Source: Planctomycetaceae bacterium
Lineage (GTDB): Bacteria > Planctomycetota > Planctomycetia > Planctomycetales > Planctomycetaceae
NCBI GenBank assembly: GCA_021732995.1
Contig: JAKFWA010000039.1
Span: forward strand, 1 to 51,395
Direction: 5' to 3'
Length of the DNA stretch: 51,395 nt
In this document: positions 1 through 9,018 of the stretch, in pieces
How positions within the stretch are numbered: the stretch's first letter is position 1
How the letters are laid out: each line of letters begins with the position of its first letter
Notes under the pieces: generated by a model
What the model was told of the DNA's origin: nothing
What the model saw: only the letters and a program-made list of their open reading frames with translations
Database searches by the model: none
Made by a program: the position numbers and the translations under genes

Positions 1-151
1 GTATGACGAACGCATCACCAGCGCCCGACTGGAAGGCACCAATAATAAAATCAAACTCCTCCAACGCCGAGCCTACGGCTATCGCAATCGCGAACACTTC
101 GAGCTCCGCATCCTCAATATCCATCACACGAAAGTTCGACTTGTAGGTTGA
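1..151 (+). CDS. ISL3-family transposase, C-terminal fragment
   Basis: The reading frame is open from base 2 to a TGA at 149-151 and gives the last 49 residues of a transposase. The segment EGTNNKIKLLQRRAYGYRN followed by EHFELRIL matches the C-terminal end of the DDE domain of ISL3-family transposases. In that family the glutamate of this EGxNN motif is the last catalytic acid of the DDE triad. The rest of the gene lies to the left of the window, so it cannot be seen whether the element is intact. The family call rests on this short but characteristic motif. Confidence 0.82.
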   Translation, partial: YDERITSARLEGTNNKIKLLQRRAYGYRNREHFELRILNIHHTKVRLVG

Positions 152-182
152 TACCACCCACCGCCGGGTGTTGCGAAGAGCC
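1..182 (+). mobile_element. Right end of an ISL3-type insertion sequence
   Basis: Fourteen bases after the transposase stop lies a candidate right terminal repeat at about 166-182, reading gggtgttgcgaagagcc. Its reverse complement begins GGCTCTTCGCAACA. ISL3-family terminal repeats typically start GGCTCTT, so the element probably ends at 182. The next eight bases, agaaaaga (183-190), would be one copy of the 8-bp target duplication expected for this family. The left end is outside the window, so neither the matching repeat nor the second duplication can be checked. Confidence 0.7.
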
Positions 183-260
183 AGAAAAGAAGCGTATTTG
201 TGGAGCTCTTGTTGCGGCGCGTCAGAAAATGTGACTCTGCGAGCCGATCGCGCATGCCGT

Positions 261-1478
261 CTATTTCGACAGATGATTCTCGACCACTCGATCTAACGCT
301 GTCCAGAGCTTGTCGGTATCAATGTTGCCGCGATTGCTCAGCAGCACCGTTGTGCGATCGGCGGTGAGATATCGGTAGTACGAAGTCCGAAAACCTTCCC
401 ACGAGCCTTCGTGACCATAACCATAGAGCTCGTTCGGGTCGTCATAATACAAGTCCCAGCCCAAACCGTATCCGTTCGTCTTGCCGTCGCGGGTGCGAGA
501 CGGCGTCAGCGTCAGCTTCCAGGTGGCGGGCTTCAGCAGCTTCTGCTCACGGACAGCGAGATCCCACTTGAGCATATCTTCGAGGTTCGTCCAGACTCCG
601 CCGTCGCCAACGACGAGCAACTCCTCGTGACGGGCAGGAGGGGCTCCCCAGGTCGGCTCCCAGAGTTCTTTCTTCTTGCGCCACTGATAACCGACAGCAT
701 TGACATAGCCTGCTGGATTTTCGGGCACAGTCTTCGGACCTTCGTAAACGAACGAGTGCTGCATGCCAGCAGGATTGAAAATCTCATCACGCAGGAACTT
801 GCCGAACGATCGTCGGCTGACGCGTTCAATGATGCTCGCGGCGAGCATGAAATTTGTATTATTATATTCATACTTCGCGCCCGTTGCGAACGCCAGAGGA
901 TGCTTCTCGCGTTGCTTGAACACTTCGAGATAGTCGGCGTTGTCCCAGTACGTTGGATGTCTTCTTGGAACATCCTCAAAGCCAAAGTAGTCCGGCAGCC
1001 CGGAGACGTGATGCAACATGTCACGAATGAGAATTGGCGTTGTCGACGAATACTGCGGCAGTTCCGGCAAGTGCTTGCGGATATCGTCATTCACCGAAAG
1101 CTGCTGGCGATCATGCAGGATCAAGAGCGCCGTCGAGGTCAATGTTTTGGACACAGACGCCAGTTCAAACATCGTCCGCGGCGTGATTGGCTTTCCGGCT
1201 TTCAGATCGGCCAGGCCATACCCCTTCTGAAAAACCAGCTTTCCCGGCTGATGAATGAGGATCGCGACGCCCGGCCCGCTGGAATCGATGCCGCTGTTCT
1301 CGACGACTTTATCAACAGCGGCCACCAGCTTCGGACTGGGCACCGGAGATTCCGCCCGTACAGGGGTCAGCCATCCACAGAGCAGTAACACCAGAACGCA
1401 GTGGAGTGCGACGACGCGGCAGCGACGTCTCCGAAACGAATCGTTCGGCAGTGTGAGTTTTCGGCGGCGGGTATGCAT
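261..1478 (-). CDS. Secreted serine hydrolase, beta-lactamase/DD-peptidase (class C) family
   Basis: 405 residues. An Arg-rich start and a hydrophobic stretch at about 22-41 form a signal peptide or anchor. The catalytic motifs of the serine beta-lactamase-like fold are present: SxxK at Ser108-Lys111 (SVSK), YxN at Tyr205-Asn207 and HxG at His356-Gly358, where HxG replaces the KTG box, as is common in this esterase/peptidase group. Enzymes of this family hydrolyse D-Ala peptides, esters or lactams in the periplasm; the substrate cannot be deduced. The start is supported by a GGAG about 5-6 bases upstream. It lies 45 bases downstream of the histidine kinase gene on the same strand and may be co-transcribed with it. 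Confidence 0.88.
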   Translation of the reverse strand: MHTRRRKLTLPNDSFRRRRCRVVALHCVLVLLLCGWLTPVRAESPVPSPKLVAAVDKVVENSGIDSSGPGVAILIHQPGKLVFQKGYGLADLKAGKPITPRTMFELASVSKTLTSTALLILHDRQQLSVNDDIRKHLPELPQYSSTTPILIRDMLHHVSGLPDYFGFEDVPRRHPTYWDNADYLEVFKQREKHPLAFATGAKYEYNNTNFMLAASIIERVSRRSFGKFLRDEIFNPAGMQHSFVYEGPKTVPENPAGYVNAVGYQWRKKKELWEPTWGAPPARHEELLVVGDGGVWTNLEDMLKWDLAVREQKLLKPATWKLTLTPSRTRDGKTNGYGLGWDLYYDDPNELYGYGHEGSWEGFRTSYYRYLTADRTTVLLSNRGNIDTDKLWTALDRVVENHLSK

Positions 1479-1523
1479 CGCGACTCCACAACATCAACTC
1501 GGAGATGCCCGTGATCGGTGCAG

Positions 1524-3212
1524 TTACTTGCGTTTCGCGGCGCGGCCTTCTTCATCCACACAGGGCCAGATCAGGCGAAAACGCGAACCGCGGTTGAGTT
1601 CGCTTTCCACAACAATATCGCCACCGTGTTCACGCATGATTTTCTGGCTCACCGCCAGACCAAGACCTGTGCCGCGCGCGCCTTTGGTGGATTCAAATAG
1701 ACTGAACAACGTCGCCAACTGTTCTTCCGGAATGCCAGAGCCGTTGTCGGCGATATCAACCCAGACTTCGGTTCCATCATCAGTCTGACCAGTGCTGATT
1801 TCGACAACGCCTTCATCCTGTGCTTCGACCGCATCCAGCGCGTTACCCACAATATTCAAGACGGCTCGATGCACGCCTTCGGCGTCGAACATCGTCAACG
1901 GGAGCGGCTCTTTCGGGCGATAATTCAACTGGATACTCAGCTCCTCAGCGCGCGTGCGGATCAGCTCCACCACATCCGCCACGACACCATTTACGCTGGC
2001 CATATCCAGCTTCGGCTGCCGCTCGGTGCTGAAGGTCAGCATATCCATTACCAGGTTATAGATGCGGTCCTGATTCTTCTCGACGATCTTCCAACCCTGG
2101 CTGACCAGGTCTTCGTCGTGCTTCTGCAGGCCCATATCAATCAGGTAGCTGCCACCGCGCACACCTTGCAGAATATTTTTGATATCGTGACTGATAATTG
2201 CGATTGTCTGACCGATCGCCGCCAGACGTTCGGCTTTGAGATACGCATCCTGATAGCGGTGATCTTCCACCGCGAGTGCAGCCTGCCGACCGATCGCCGC
2301 CATCAGGCTGAGCACGTCATCGTTGAATTTAGTGGTCTCGCCATCCGGACGCGCCGCCGTGGGTGGCAAGGTCGTATCCACGTAAATAACGCCCATCAGC
2401 TCATAACGACCGGGCATCGGCACGCACATCGCTTCACGGATATTCTCGCGACGGATACTCGCGGCTTCGCCGAAGCGACTATCAGCGCGGGCGTCCGAAG
2501 TGCGCACTCCCTGACCGTGCTTCAGCACATAATCCACAATACTGCGAGACACCGGCATACGGGCGGAGAGGTCCACAGCGCCGCCCAGATTGACCGCTCG
2601 CGGCTCCAGCTTGCCGGTCTTGGTATTCACAACCAGCATACAACCGCGATCCGCTCCCACGGCCTGCAGAGTCGTATCCAGAATGCGTTGCAGCAGTTGA
2701 TCAATCGACAGCGACGAACTGACGGTCTCTTCCGAGATGCGGTATAGCAATCTTAAATTGGCCAGCGTTTGCGCGGTCTGATCTTTGGGGACGGCGACCG
2801 ACCGTTCCAGCAGTTTGCGAGCGGCATCATGCGACACACTGCCGACAATCTGCGAGCGGTCATCCACATGTTCGGGCAGCAGGTCGACCGGTACCGGCTT
2901 GCGGGCTTCGACGACTTCGGTGAACAACAGCGTCGTCTGACCAATCTGGATCTGATCGCCGGAAATCAGGCGATGAGACTTCACCTGCAAACCGTTCACA
3001 AAGCTGCCATTGGAACTGTTGCGGTCGGAGAAGATGAAAGCTCCGTCGTCGAAATGGATCATCGCGTGATTGCGAGACATTTCGGTGTCGAGGATGCGCA
3101 GCCGGTTCTTGAAGCCGCGACCGATCGTGACCTCTTCTTCATCAAGCTCATGACGCGCGCCTTGATCGACTCCGCGAATGACCAGCAGGTTTGCTTTCGG
3201 CACGAACACCAT
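1524..3212 (-). CDS. Sensor histidine kinase with FHA and GAF domains
   Basis: 562 residues from the ATG at 3212. Domains in order: FHA (about 8-98, with GRGFKNRLRI and the SRNHA and SSNGSFVNG loops, which bind phosphothreonine), GAF (about 170-318), then the kinase core with the H-box SHDIKNILQG (His342), N-box NIVGNALDAV (Asn457), G1 DNGSGI (Asp489) and G2 GTGLGLA (about 514-520). There is no transmembrane segment or receiver domain, so it is a cytoplasmic sensor whose partner regulator lies elsewhere. The FHA domain suggests input from Ser/Thr phosphorylation, which fits a genome rich in Hanks kinases. The reading frame stays open upstream to 3371, but that extension has no domain character. 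A GGAGG directly abuts the ATG at 3212, so a GTG at 3203 is an alternative start. Confidence 0.92.
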   Translation of the reverse strand: MVFVPKANLLVIRGVDQGARHELDEEEVTIGRGFKNRLRILDTEMSRNHAMIHFDDGAFIFSDRNSSNGSFVNGLQVKSHRLISGDQIQIGQTTLLFTEVVEARKPVPVDLLPEHVDDRSQIVGSVSHDAARKLLERSVAVPKDQTAQTLANLRLLYRISEETVSSSLSIDQLLQRILDTTLQAVGADRGCMLVVNTKTGKLEPRAVNLGGAVDLSARMPVSRSIVDYVLKHGQGVRTSDARADSRFGEAASIRRENIREAMCVPMPGRYELMGVIYVDTTLPPTAARPDGETTKFNDDVLSLMAAIGRQAALAVEDHRYQDAYLKAERLAAIGQTIAIISHDIKNILQGVRGGSYLIDMGLQKHDEDLVSQGWKIVEKNQDRIYNLVMDMLTFSTERQPKLDMASVNGVVADVVELIRTRAEELSIQLNYRPKEPLPLTMFDAEGVHRAVLNIVGNALDAVEAQDEGVVEISTGQTDDGTEVWVDIADNGSGIPEEQLATLFSLFESTKGARGTGLGLAVSQKIMREHGGDIVVESELNRGSRFRLIWPCVDEEGRAAKRK

Positions 3213-3762
3213 CCTCCGAATGAGACCTCGTCGCCGCTGGCAGCATCGCTGCGACCAGCTCGCGCAGCCGGAGTGTCCTCTACGGGCAGTGGGTTTCAAC
3301 CCGTCAGGCAGCAAAAGTGGCCCAACCACTGATAATCCGTCTCCGGAATGGTGACGGTACTGCACCCTCAATACCGTGTTGGAACGGCTCCGAAGCGGGG
3401 CCTGCGACCACTACAATCCGTGCCGCCTCCCAAATCGTCAGCATCCGCATAGTCCGGCAACGTTGCAGAGCAAGTAGATTCTTCCGAAGCTGATCGTGCC
3501 TTCGAACCGTCCTATCCCGAGCAGTTGTTTCTGCTTGCCCGGCTTTGGAAAGCGGTCCTAAGATCAGTCGGACGAGACTTAAGAGTTGCCGGTGCACCGG
3601 ACGATGCGGAGGTGATGATCTCCGGCTGGCCCCGGTTGTCGGAGTCGTTGTGCTGCTGAGTTGAATCATTGTGCGTTGCGGCTGACTGCCGCACGCAGCG
3701 AAGTTTGTTCGGATTTCCTTCCTGGTTTTCGAGTGGCGGGTCTCACCCGCGCAAGGCATCCC
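3213..3762. other. Intergenic region between divergent genes
   Basis: About 550 bases separate the FHA kinase gene (minus) from the coiled-coil protein gene (plus), so the promoters of both should lie here. I see no clear -35/-10 pair. Reading frames in this stretch have Arg/Ser/Pro-rich translations without domain character, and I do not call a gene. The inverted pair ggcgggt/acccgc near 3735-3750 is a short hairpin just upstream of the plus-strand gene. Confidence 0.5.
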
Positions 3763-4662
3763 ATGCATCTCCTCGGAAAGATACTTGCCGGCTTGTTCAT
3801 CTTTATCGCGATGGGTGCAACCTTTATGACCGCAAAGGTCCTGCAGGTCCGCAACGAATGGATGAAGCGCGTCGAGACCAGCAAGGCCAGTTACCTCAAG
3901 GAATTGCCAAAAGCCCCTTTGCTCCGCCAGCAGCTTTCGGATCTGGAGCGGCAGGAGAATCGGCTGGTTTATGACTGGGGCAAAACGTGGGATGGTTTGC
4001 AGGCTGGTCGCGGCGTCGCTGGCCCCGGTTCAGTCGCTCTGGCGGGCATCGACGCCACCAGCGGCATCAAACAGGATCAGGTGCTTCAACTGTTTCAGCC
4101 AGACGGCAAGGGCGGCACGTCCTACGTTGGGCCGTTTCGAGTAACGGTGCTGGGCGAGGGTCAAACGGCTCTGGTGGCAAACTGGCTGTTCCGCAACAGT
4201 GAGCCCGCCACGTGGCAGGTCGGACCTGGCTGGCGAGCGCGGGCTCAGGTTCCGGCGTCCGACAGCCAGAATTTCATCCGGTATCAGTATGAACTGCTGC
4301 AGCGGGATATCGACATGGCTCAAGCCACGCGCGACCGCGACAGTGCTTTGAACGTCGACCGCAAGTATGCGCAGGACCATCTCGACTTCCGCATCAGCGA
4401 ACTGCATGGCGACCTCGCTCTGGCCGACAAGAAGGGCGAACTACCGGACTATCTGGTAGACGGTCTGGTGCAGGCGATCGAAGACCGCGAGGAAATCCGC
4501 AATGCCGAGACTCTGAAGGTCGATGAATTGCGTCATGAGCTGAAAAAAGTCTATGACGAAGTCAAAGCACTGCAGTTGCGTAACGAAGCATTGATGAAGA
4601 GTCTGCCCGGTGGACAGTCGCCAGTTTCCAAAGAACCCGATCAGTCTTTGGGCGGCGAGTAA
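3763..4662 (+). CDS. Membrane-anchored protein with coiled-coil C-terminus, function unknown
   Basis: 299 residues from the ATG at 3763. The frame is open upstream to 3661, but that part is atypical. The chosen start places one transmembrane helix right at the N-terminus (about residues 5-24, LGKILAGLFIFIAMGATFM). This is followed by a charged segment, a central beta-rich region (about 85-170, with DQVLQLFQPDGKGG), and a long heptad-like helical region rich in Glu, Lys and Arg (about 185-280). It is probably anchored in the inner membrane with the bulk outside the cytoplasm. I do not recognise a named family. It sits 74 bases upstream of the rhomboid protease gene on the same strand; whether it is a substrate is unknown. 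Confidence 0.8.
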   Translation: MHLLGKILAGLFIFIAMGATFMTAKVLQVRNEWMKRVETSKASYLKELPKAPLLRQQLSDLERQENRLVYDWGKTWDGLQAGRGVAGPGSVALAGIDATSGIKQDQVLQLFQPDGKGGTSYVGPFRVTVLGEGQTALVANWLFRNSEPATWQVGPGWRARAQVPASDSQNFIRYQYELLQRDIDMAQATRDRDSALNVDRKYAQDHLDFRISELHGDLALADKKGELPDYLVDGLVQAIEDREEIRNAETLKVDELRHELKKVYDEVKALQLRNEALMKSLPGGQSPVSKEPDQSLGGE

Positions 4663-4736
4663 TCACGCAGCTCACATGCTGGTTCGTTCCACCCTGATGG
4701 GCAGGAGTGCCCTTCCTACCAGAATGGATTGTGGCC

Positions 4737-5663
4737 ATGGGCATCAATGATCGGGACTACTACCGCGACGATCCCCCGCGCGACGGTCTTGGCGGCGGAG
4801 CGGGTTCCAATTCGGCGAGTGCCATCAAGTCGCTGGTGATCGTGTGCGTGGTCGCGTACTTCGTCCAGCTCTTCACCAAAGATCCGGATCCGTTCGGCGG
4901 CATGCACGGCGGCCTCACCGAATGGGGCTACCTGTCGTGGGAGTCGTTGCGACGGTTGCAGATCTGGCGCGTGCTGACGTACGGCTTTCTGCATGGCAAC
5001 TTCCAGCACATCCTCTTCAACATGCTGGGTCTGTGGCTGTTCGGACGCATGGTCGAAGGCGTCATCGGTGCGCGTGAGACGCTCGCCTTCTTCCTGGTAT
5101 CCGTGATCGTCAGTGGCTTGTGCCAGATTGCTGTCGCCGCTGGCTCGGGCAACGATGTCCACATGGTGGGAGCGTCCGGCGGTATCTACGCACTGACCAT
5201 CCTGGCGGCGTTTTACTTTCCGCGCGCCCGCATGAGCCTTTTCATGCTGCCGATCTCGATCGAGCTGCGCTGGCTGGCGGCGGTCTATGTGTTGATGGAC
5301 GTTACCGGAGTGATGGGTGGCAGCCGGTCGCTGTATGGCGGCGCATCGATCGCGCATCTGGCTCACCTGGGAGGCGCGGCGTTTGGTGCCTGCTATCACA
5401 ATTTCAACTGGCGGATCTCGGGAGGCCGGTTCGACCTGACCACCGTCTGGGATGCTCCCCGGCGCGCGGCCAAAGCCGTGCGGGATCGCTCAACCTCGAA
5501 AGAGACGCCGCAAGTCCGCATCTATGAACCGCCCGAAGAAGAAATGAAAGAGCGGCTGGATGCGATCCTCGAGAAGCTGCACCGCGAAGGCAAAGCGAGC
5601 CTGACTCCGGAAGAAAATACCTTCCTGGAAAAAGCCAGCGAACGCATGCGCAACCGCCGCTGA
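4737..5663 (+). CDS. Rhomboid-family intramembrane serine protease
   Basis: 308 residues from the ATG at 4737. Membrane segments span about 30-45 and 85-220. Catalytic features of rhomboids are visible: GASG with nucleophile Ser147, the catalytic His in AHLGG (His210), and the oxyanion-side HILFN pair (His91, Asn95). The enzyme cleaves transmembrane helices of other proteins within the membrane. The C-terminal tail (about 260-308) is a soluble acidic/basic helix ending in KASLTPEENTFLEKASERM. Similar short tails occur on planctomycete rhomboids and may serve as a binding module. The substrate is unknown. A second, quite different rhomboid lies at 24368-25636. Confidence 0.93.
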   Translation: MGINDRDYYRDDPPRDGLGGGAGSNSASAIKSLVIVCVVAYFVQLFTKDPDPFGGMHGGLTEWGYLSWESLRRLQIWRVLTYGFLHGNFQHILFNMLGLWLFGRMVEGVIGARETLAFFLVSVIVSGLCQIAVAAGSGNDVHMVGASGGIYALTILAAFYFPRARMSLFMLPISIELRWLAAVYVLMDVTGVMGGSRSLYGGASIAHLAHLGGAAFGACYHNFNWRISGGRFDLTTVWDAPRRAAKAVRDRSTSKETPQVRIYEPPEEEMKERLDAILEKLHREGKASLTPEENTFLEKASERMRNRR

Positions 5664-5718
5664 TCTTGATTCATCCGTCAGCGCGGCGCTATATCCGGAA
5701 CGTCGAAGGAGCGACGTG

Positions 5719-7800
5719 ATGCCGGATCGGGATGCAGAGGCAAAAGAGACGACAGTTCGAGGGTGGCGCAGGCTAATTGGCCGGGCGGCGGTCCGCACCG
5801 GGCTGCGCCGTGGCATGCTCTTTGGATCGCTCACCCTCTGCGGGCTGCTGATCGCTGCGGCCGTCACATGGCACCAGCATCCGTTCCCGTTTCAAAAGCT
5901 CGATGATTGGCCCGTCAGCCCCCTCGTCACCGACCGGACCGGGCAGCCGTTGCTGCAACTCGTCGGTCGCGACGATCAATGGCGACAGCCGGTGCCGCTG
6001 GAAGAGATATCCCCGTGGCTGGTGCAGGCGACGCTGGCGGCCGAAGACGAACGCTTCTGGCAGCACAGCGGGATTGATCCGATCGCGGTGCTGCGCGCCA
6101 TTCAGCAGAATCTGCAGGCGGGCAAGATCAAGTCCGGAGCCAGCACGCTGTCGATGCAGCTCTGCCGCATGGTCGATGATCGCCCGCGAACGGTGTCCGC
6201 GAAGTGGGTGGAGGCAATCCGTGCCGTGCAGCTCGAACGCCAACGGTCCAAGTCCGAGATCCTGGCCGCGTACCTGAACCTTGCACCTTACGGCGGCAAC
6301 ATTCGCGGTGTTGAAGCGGCGGCGAAGTTCTACTTTGGCAAACGTGCACGGGACTTGTCGCTCGGCGAAGCTTCGCTGCTGGCCGGCGTGCCCCAATGGC
6401 CCAGCCGGTTGCGTCCTGATACTCGACTGGAATCCGCGACGCGGCGGCGTGACTACGTGCTGGCCCGCATGGAAGAACTGGGTTTCATTACCGCCGAGCA
6501 ACACCAGCTGGCCGCGTCTGAGCCCGTGGCGATTCATCGCGAGCGTCAGACAACGCCGTCTCAAGTGGGCTGGCTGGCGTTGTGGAGACGACCTCAAGGT
6601 GGCCAGACGACGATCGATCCCACAGTGCAACGCATCACGGAAAGTCTTGTTGCCGCTCATCGACTGCAGTTGCCCCAGGACACCGATGTGGCGGCGATTG
6701 TGCTGGACATCGAGCATTCAGAAATCGTCGCGCTGGTGGGTTCGGCGGACCCCAGTGATCCAGTCGATGGTCAAATCAATGGAGCTGTCGCGAAACGCAG
6801 TCCGGGTTCGGCGTTGAAACCTTTCCTGTACGCAGCCGCGTTTGCCGCACGGCGCCTGCGACCCGATTCAATGGTGACGGACGATCCGGAATCGTTCACG
6901 GATTGGACTCCCGAAAACTTCGATCGCGAATATGCCGGCCCGCTGACCGCTGGTGAGGCACTGCGAGCCTCACGCAACATTCCGGCCATTCACATCACGC
7001 AATGCCTGGGTCTGGATCGCTGCCTCGGAGTCCTCGAATCCGCAGGCATCAACCTGCCGCGCGACGCTCAACGCCGGGGCGGATTGACGCTCGCAGTGGG
7101 CGGCATCGAAACGACGCTGCTCGACCTGACCAACGCGTATGCAACATTGGGACGGCAGGGCCAACGGTGTGCGCCGCGTTTGTTTCTGGATGAATTCCAG
7201 CAGACGACGGATGCGCTGCCGCGCGATGTGTGTATTGCCATCAACGATGTGCTTTCCGTTCGACATCGCGCACCCGCAGGTGTTGAACCCGGCAGCCGCG
7301 TGCCGTGGTTTATGTGGAAGACCGGCACCAGCTCCGGACGTCGCGATGCGTGGGCGATCGGTCACAATCAGCGATTCGCGGTGGGCGTGTGGATTGGTCG
7401 ATTCTCCGGCGTGGGTGATACGCACTTCGTGGGACGCGAGGTGGCCGAACCGCTGCTGGCGCGACTCATGTGTCACTCGGCCTTGCGTCAGGATGCCGAG
7501 CCGCCTGTGCCGGAACTGTGGCCCGTGTTGAATCCGTTACCCGCTCCGGAATCCGGCACTCAGAAGCTCGCGATTTCCGCACCGCTGACCGGAGAAGTCT
7601 TCATGAGCTTCAACGGCCGGGCGGTGGTGCATCCGCAGGCGACTCTGGCAGCCTCGACCAGTCCCGCCAACTGGTTTTTGAATGGTCGCCATCTGGGAGT
7701 TCGCCAGCCTCAGCGGCTGGAACTCGAGCCCGGCAGCTACGAACTGCGGTGTGTCACTGACACCGGCCGCACAGCGGCAACTAAATTCCGCGTCGAGTAG
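5719..7800 (+). CDS. pbpC: Penicillin-binding protein 1C (bifunctional glycosyltransferase/transpeptidase)
   Basis: 693 residues. The ATG at 5719 is chosen over the adjacent GTG at 5716 because AAGGAG lies 7 bases upstream. A signal anchor (about 32-50) is followed by the GT51 glycosyltransferase domain with EDERFWQHSGID (catalytic Glu109), the KSGASTLSMQL motif, and YLNLAPYGGNIRGVEAA, which is typical of the PBP1C subgroup. The transpeptidase domain has SxxK at Ser364-Lys367, SxN at Ser418-Asn420 and KTG at Lys534-Gly536. The last 100 residues match the position of the BiPBP C-terminal domain of PbpC. It polymerises and crosslinks peptidoglycan on the outer face of the inner membrane. The alpha-2-macroglobulin gene that accompanies pbpC in enterobacteria is not adjacent here. 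Confidence 0.95.
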   Translation: MPDRDAEAKETTVRGWRRLIGRAAVRTGLRRGMLFGSLTLCGLLIAAAVTWHQHPFPFQKLDDWPVSPLVTDRTGQPLLQLVGRDDQWRQPVPLEEISPWLVQATLAAEDERFWQHSGIDPIAVLRAIQQNLQAGKIKSGASTLSMQLCRMVDDRPRTVSAKWVEAIRAVQLERQRSKSEILAAYLNLAPYGGNIRGVEAAAKFYFGKRARDLSLGEASLLAGVPQWPSRLRPDTRLESATRRRDYVLARMEELGFITAEQHQLAASEPVAIHRERQTTPSQVGWLALWRRPQGGQTTIDPTVQRITESLVAAHRLQLPQDTDVAAIVLDIEHSEIVALVGSADPSDPVDGQINGAVAKRSPGSALKPFLYAAAFAARRLRPDSMVTDDPESFTDWTPENFDREYAGPLTAGEALRASRNIPAIHITQCLGLDRCLGVLESAGINLPRDAQRRGGLTLAVGGIETTLLDLTNAYATLGRQGQRCAPRLFLDEFQQTTDALPRDVCIAINDVLSVRHRAPAGVEPGSRVPWFMWKTGTSSGRRDAWAIGHNQRFAVGVWIGRFSGVGDTHFVGREVAEPLLARLMCHSALRQDAEPPVPELWPVLNPLPAPESGTQKLAISAPLTGEVFMSFNGRAVVHPQATLAASTSPANWFLNGRHLGVRQPQRLELEPGSYELRCVTDTGRTAATKFRVE

Positions 7801-7868
7801 ACTTCCATCAGACGCTCTGCTCGTGCGTCGCTCGCCGCTGCATCACCGGTCTCAAAGGAACCCGTACC

Positions 7869-8417
7869 ATGTTGACTCGCGTCTGCCTGCTGTGCGTCTG
7901 CGTCATCGGCTCGCTGCTGAATGTCGCGGTCGCGGACGAACCCGCCAAGAAACCCGATGCTCCTGTCGGAACTAAACCGGCCAAGACCCGCGAAGAGGCC
8001 GAGAAGGAATTCACCGAACTGCTGACCAACGCGCAACTGGTCGGGTTCTTCACCGTTGACGGCAGTCCCAATGACAAGCCGCTGAAGGAAGACCGCTATA
8101 CCATCGGCTCGGTCAAGAAGGTGGAAGGCGACAAAGAGGATCGCTGGCTGCTGACCTACAATTATAAAGGCAGCCCGCTACCGCTGATCCTCCCCGTAAA
8201 ATGGGCCGGAACAACGCCCGTGATTACCTTGGATGACCTGACCATCCCCGGCATGGGAACGTTCTCGGCCCGAGTAATGTTTCACGGTGATCGCTACGCC
8301 GGCACCTGGCAGCATGGCCCGCGCGGCGGCCTGATGTTCGGGAAAGTGGAACACCCAAACAAGCCTAAACCCGCCGACAAGCCAGCAGAAAAACCAGCCG
8401 AGAGCACGAATAAGTAA
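7869..8417 (+). CDS. Small secreted protein, function unknown
   Basis: 182 residues. AAAGGAA about 10 bases upstream supports the ATG. A signal peptide (about 1-22, ending near VAVADEP) is followed by a Lys/Pro-rich linker. A compact domain (about 40-160) follows, with alternating beta strands and the phrases GFFTVDG, RYTIGSVKKVEG, TLDDLTIPGMGTFSARV and YAGTWQHG. The end is a low-complexity KPADKPAEKPAE tail. The pattern suggests a periplasmic beta-sandwich, but I do not recognise the family. It lies 68 bases after pbpC and may be co-transcribed. A hairpin at 8442-8480 closes the unit. Confidence 0.78.
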   Translation: MLTRVCLLCVCVIGSLLNVAVADEPAKKPDAPVGTKPAKTREEAEKEFTELLTNAQLVGFFTVDGSPNDKPLKEDRYTIGSVKKVEGDKEDRWLLTYNYKGSPLPLILPVKWAGTTPVITLDDLTIPGMGTFSARVMFHGDRYAGTWQHGPRGGLMFGKVEHPNKPKPADKPAEKPAESTNK

Positions 8418-8441
8418 AGCGATAAGCAGCGAGCCTTGATC

Positions 8442-8480
8442 AATACGTCTGGAGCACGATTTCATCGTGCTCCACGTATT
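8442..8480. terminator. Hairpin between convergent genes, probable bidirectional terminator
   Basis: Arms aatacgt plus ggagcacga (8442-8448 and 8451-8459) pair with tcgtgctcc plus acgtatt (8465-8473 and 8474-8480). This gives 16 base pairs interrupted by a 2-base bulge, with a 5-base loop. It lies between the stop of the plus-strand secreted protein (8417) and the stop of the minus-strand STAS gene (8537), where a bidirectional terminator would be expected. There is no long T-run on either side, so it could instead be a member of a dispersed palindrome family. Confidence 0.6.
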
Positions 8481-8536
8481 TGCCAACAGACTCTAACGAC
8501 TCTCGCCTCTACCTTGATACGCGCAGTTTCGTGCGG

Positions 8537-8890
8537 CTAGTTCAGCTCACACAACGCAACCTGCTCCGAAGCGAAGATACTCAGCACGCGCTCGACGCGA
8601 GTCAGCGCCAGTGCTTCCTTCGGCTGAGCGGCCAGACTGCACAGTCTCAGTTCTCCACCATGAGTTTTTACCAACTGGTTAAGAAAGACCAGTCGGCCGA
8701 TGGAAACGCTGTGCAGATGCGATACTCGCCGCAGGTTCAACACCAGCAGGCGAGGCTGCTCCTGAGCAACGATGGCGTTCAATTCCTCAAACGCCTCATC
8801 GCAATGCATGAAATCGAGTTGGTTCTCTTTGAAACGGACCAGCAGCACACCCTCGGTACGCTGCAGGTCCAACTGAAAAACTGCATTCAT
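8537..8890 (-). CDS. STAS-domain protein (anti-sigma factor antagonist-like)
   Basis: 117 residues, a single STAS domain. The pattern LLVLNLRRVSHLHSVSIGRLVFL matches the beta-strand, loop and helix around the phosphorylatable serine of SpoIIAA/RsbV proteins, with Ser at the SVSIG position. Such proteins bind or release anti-sigma kinases depending on phosphorylation, or act in stressosome-like modules. No partner RsbW-type kinase or PP2C phosphatase is adjacent, so the partner lies elsewhere. The gene lies downstream of the ArsR-type regulator with a 128-base gap and may form a loose operon with it. Confidence 0.82.
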   Translation of the reverse strand: MNAVFQLDLQRTEGVLLVRFKENQLDFMHCDEAFEELNAIVAQEQPRLLVLNLRRVSHLHSVSIGRLVFLNQLVKTHGGELRLCSLAAQPKEALALTRVERVLSIFASEQVALCELN

Positions 8891-9018
8891 AAATTCAACA
8901 CTCTAACAGTAATACTTTGAGTTAATTCGCCGTCCGGTACGATCCGTCGTCCAGAACTGATGGGCGAATCTCTCGGCAAACACTCGGCCGCTGCTGAATT
9001 CACAACCGGAGTTGTGGA

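Noticed and set aside
3304-3768. Minus-strand frame of 154 residues in the divergent spacer
   Set aside because: Arg/Thr/Ser-rich, no ribosome binding site, no domain; overlaps the start of the plus-strand gene.
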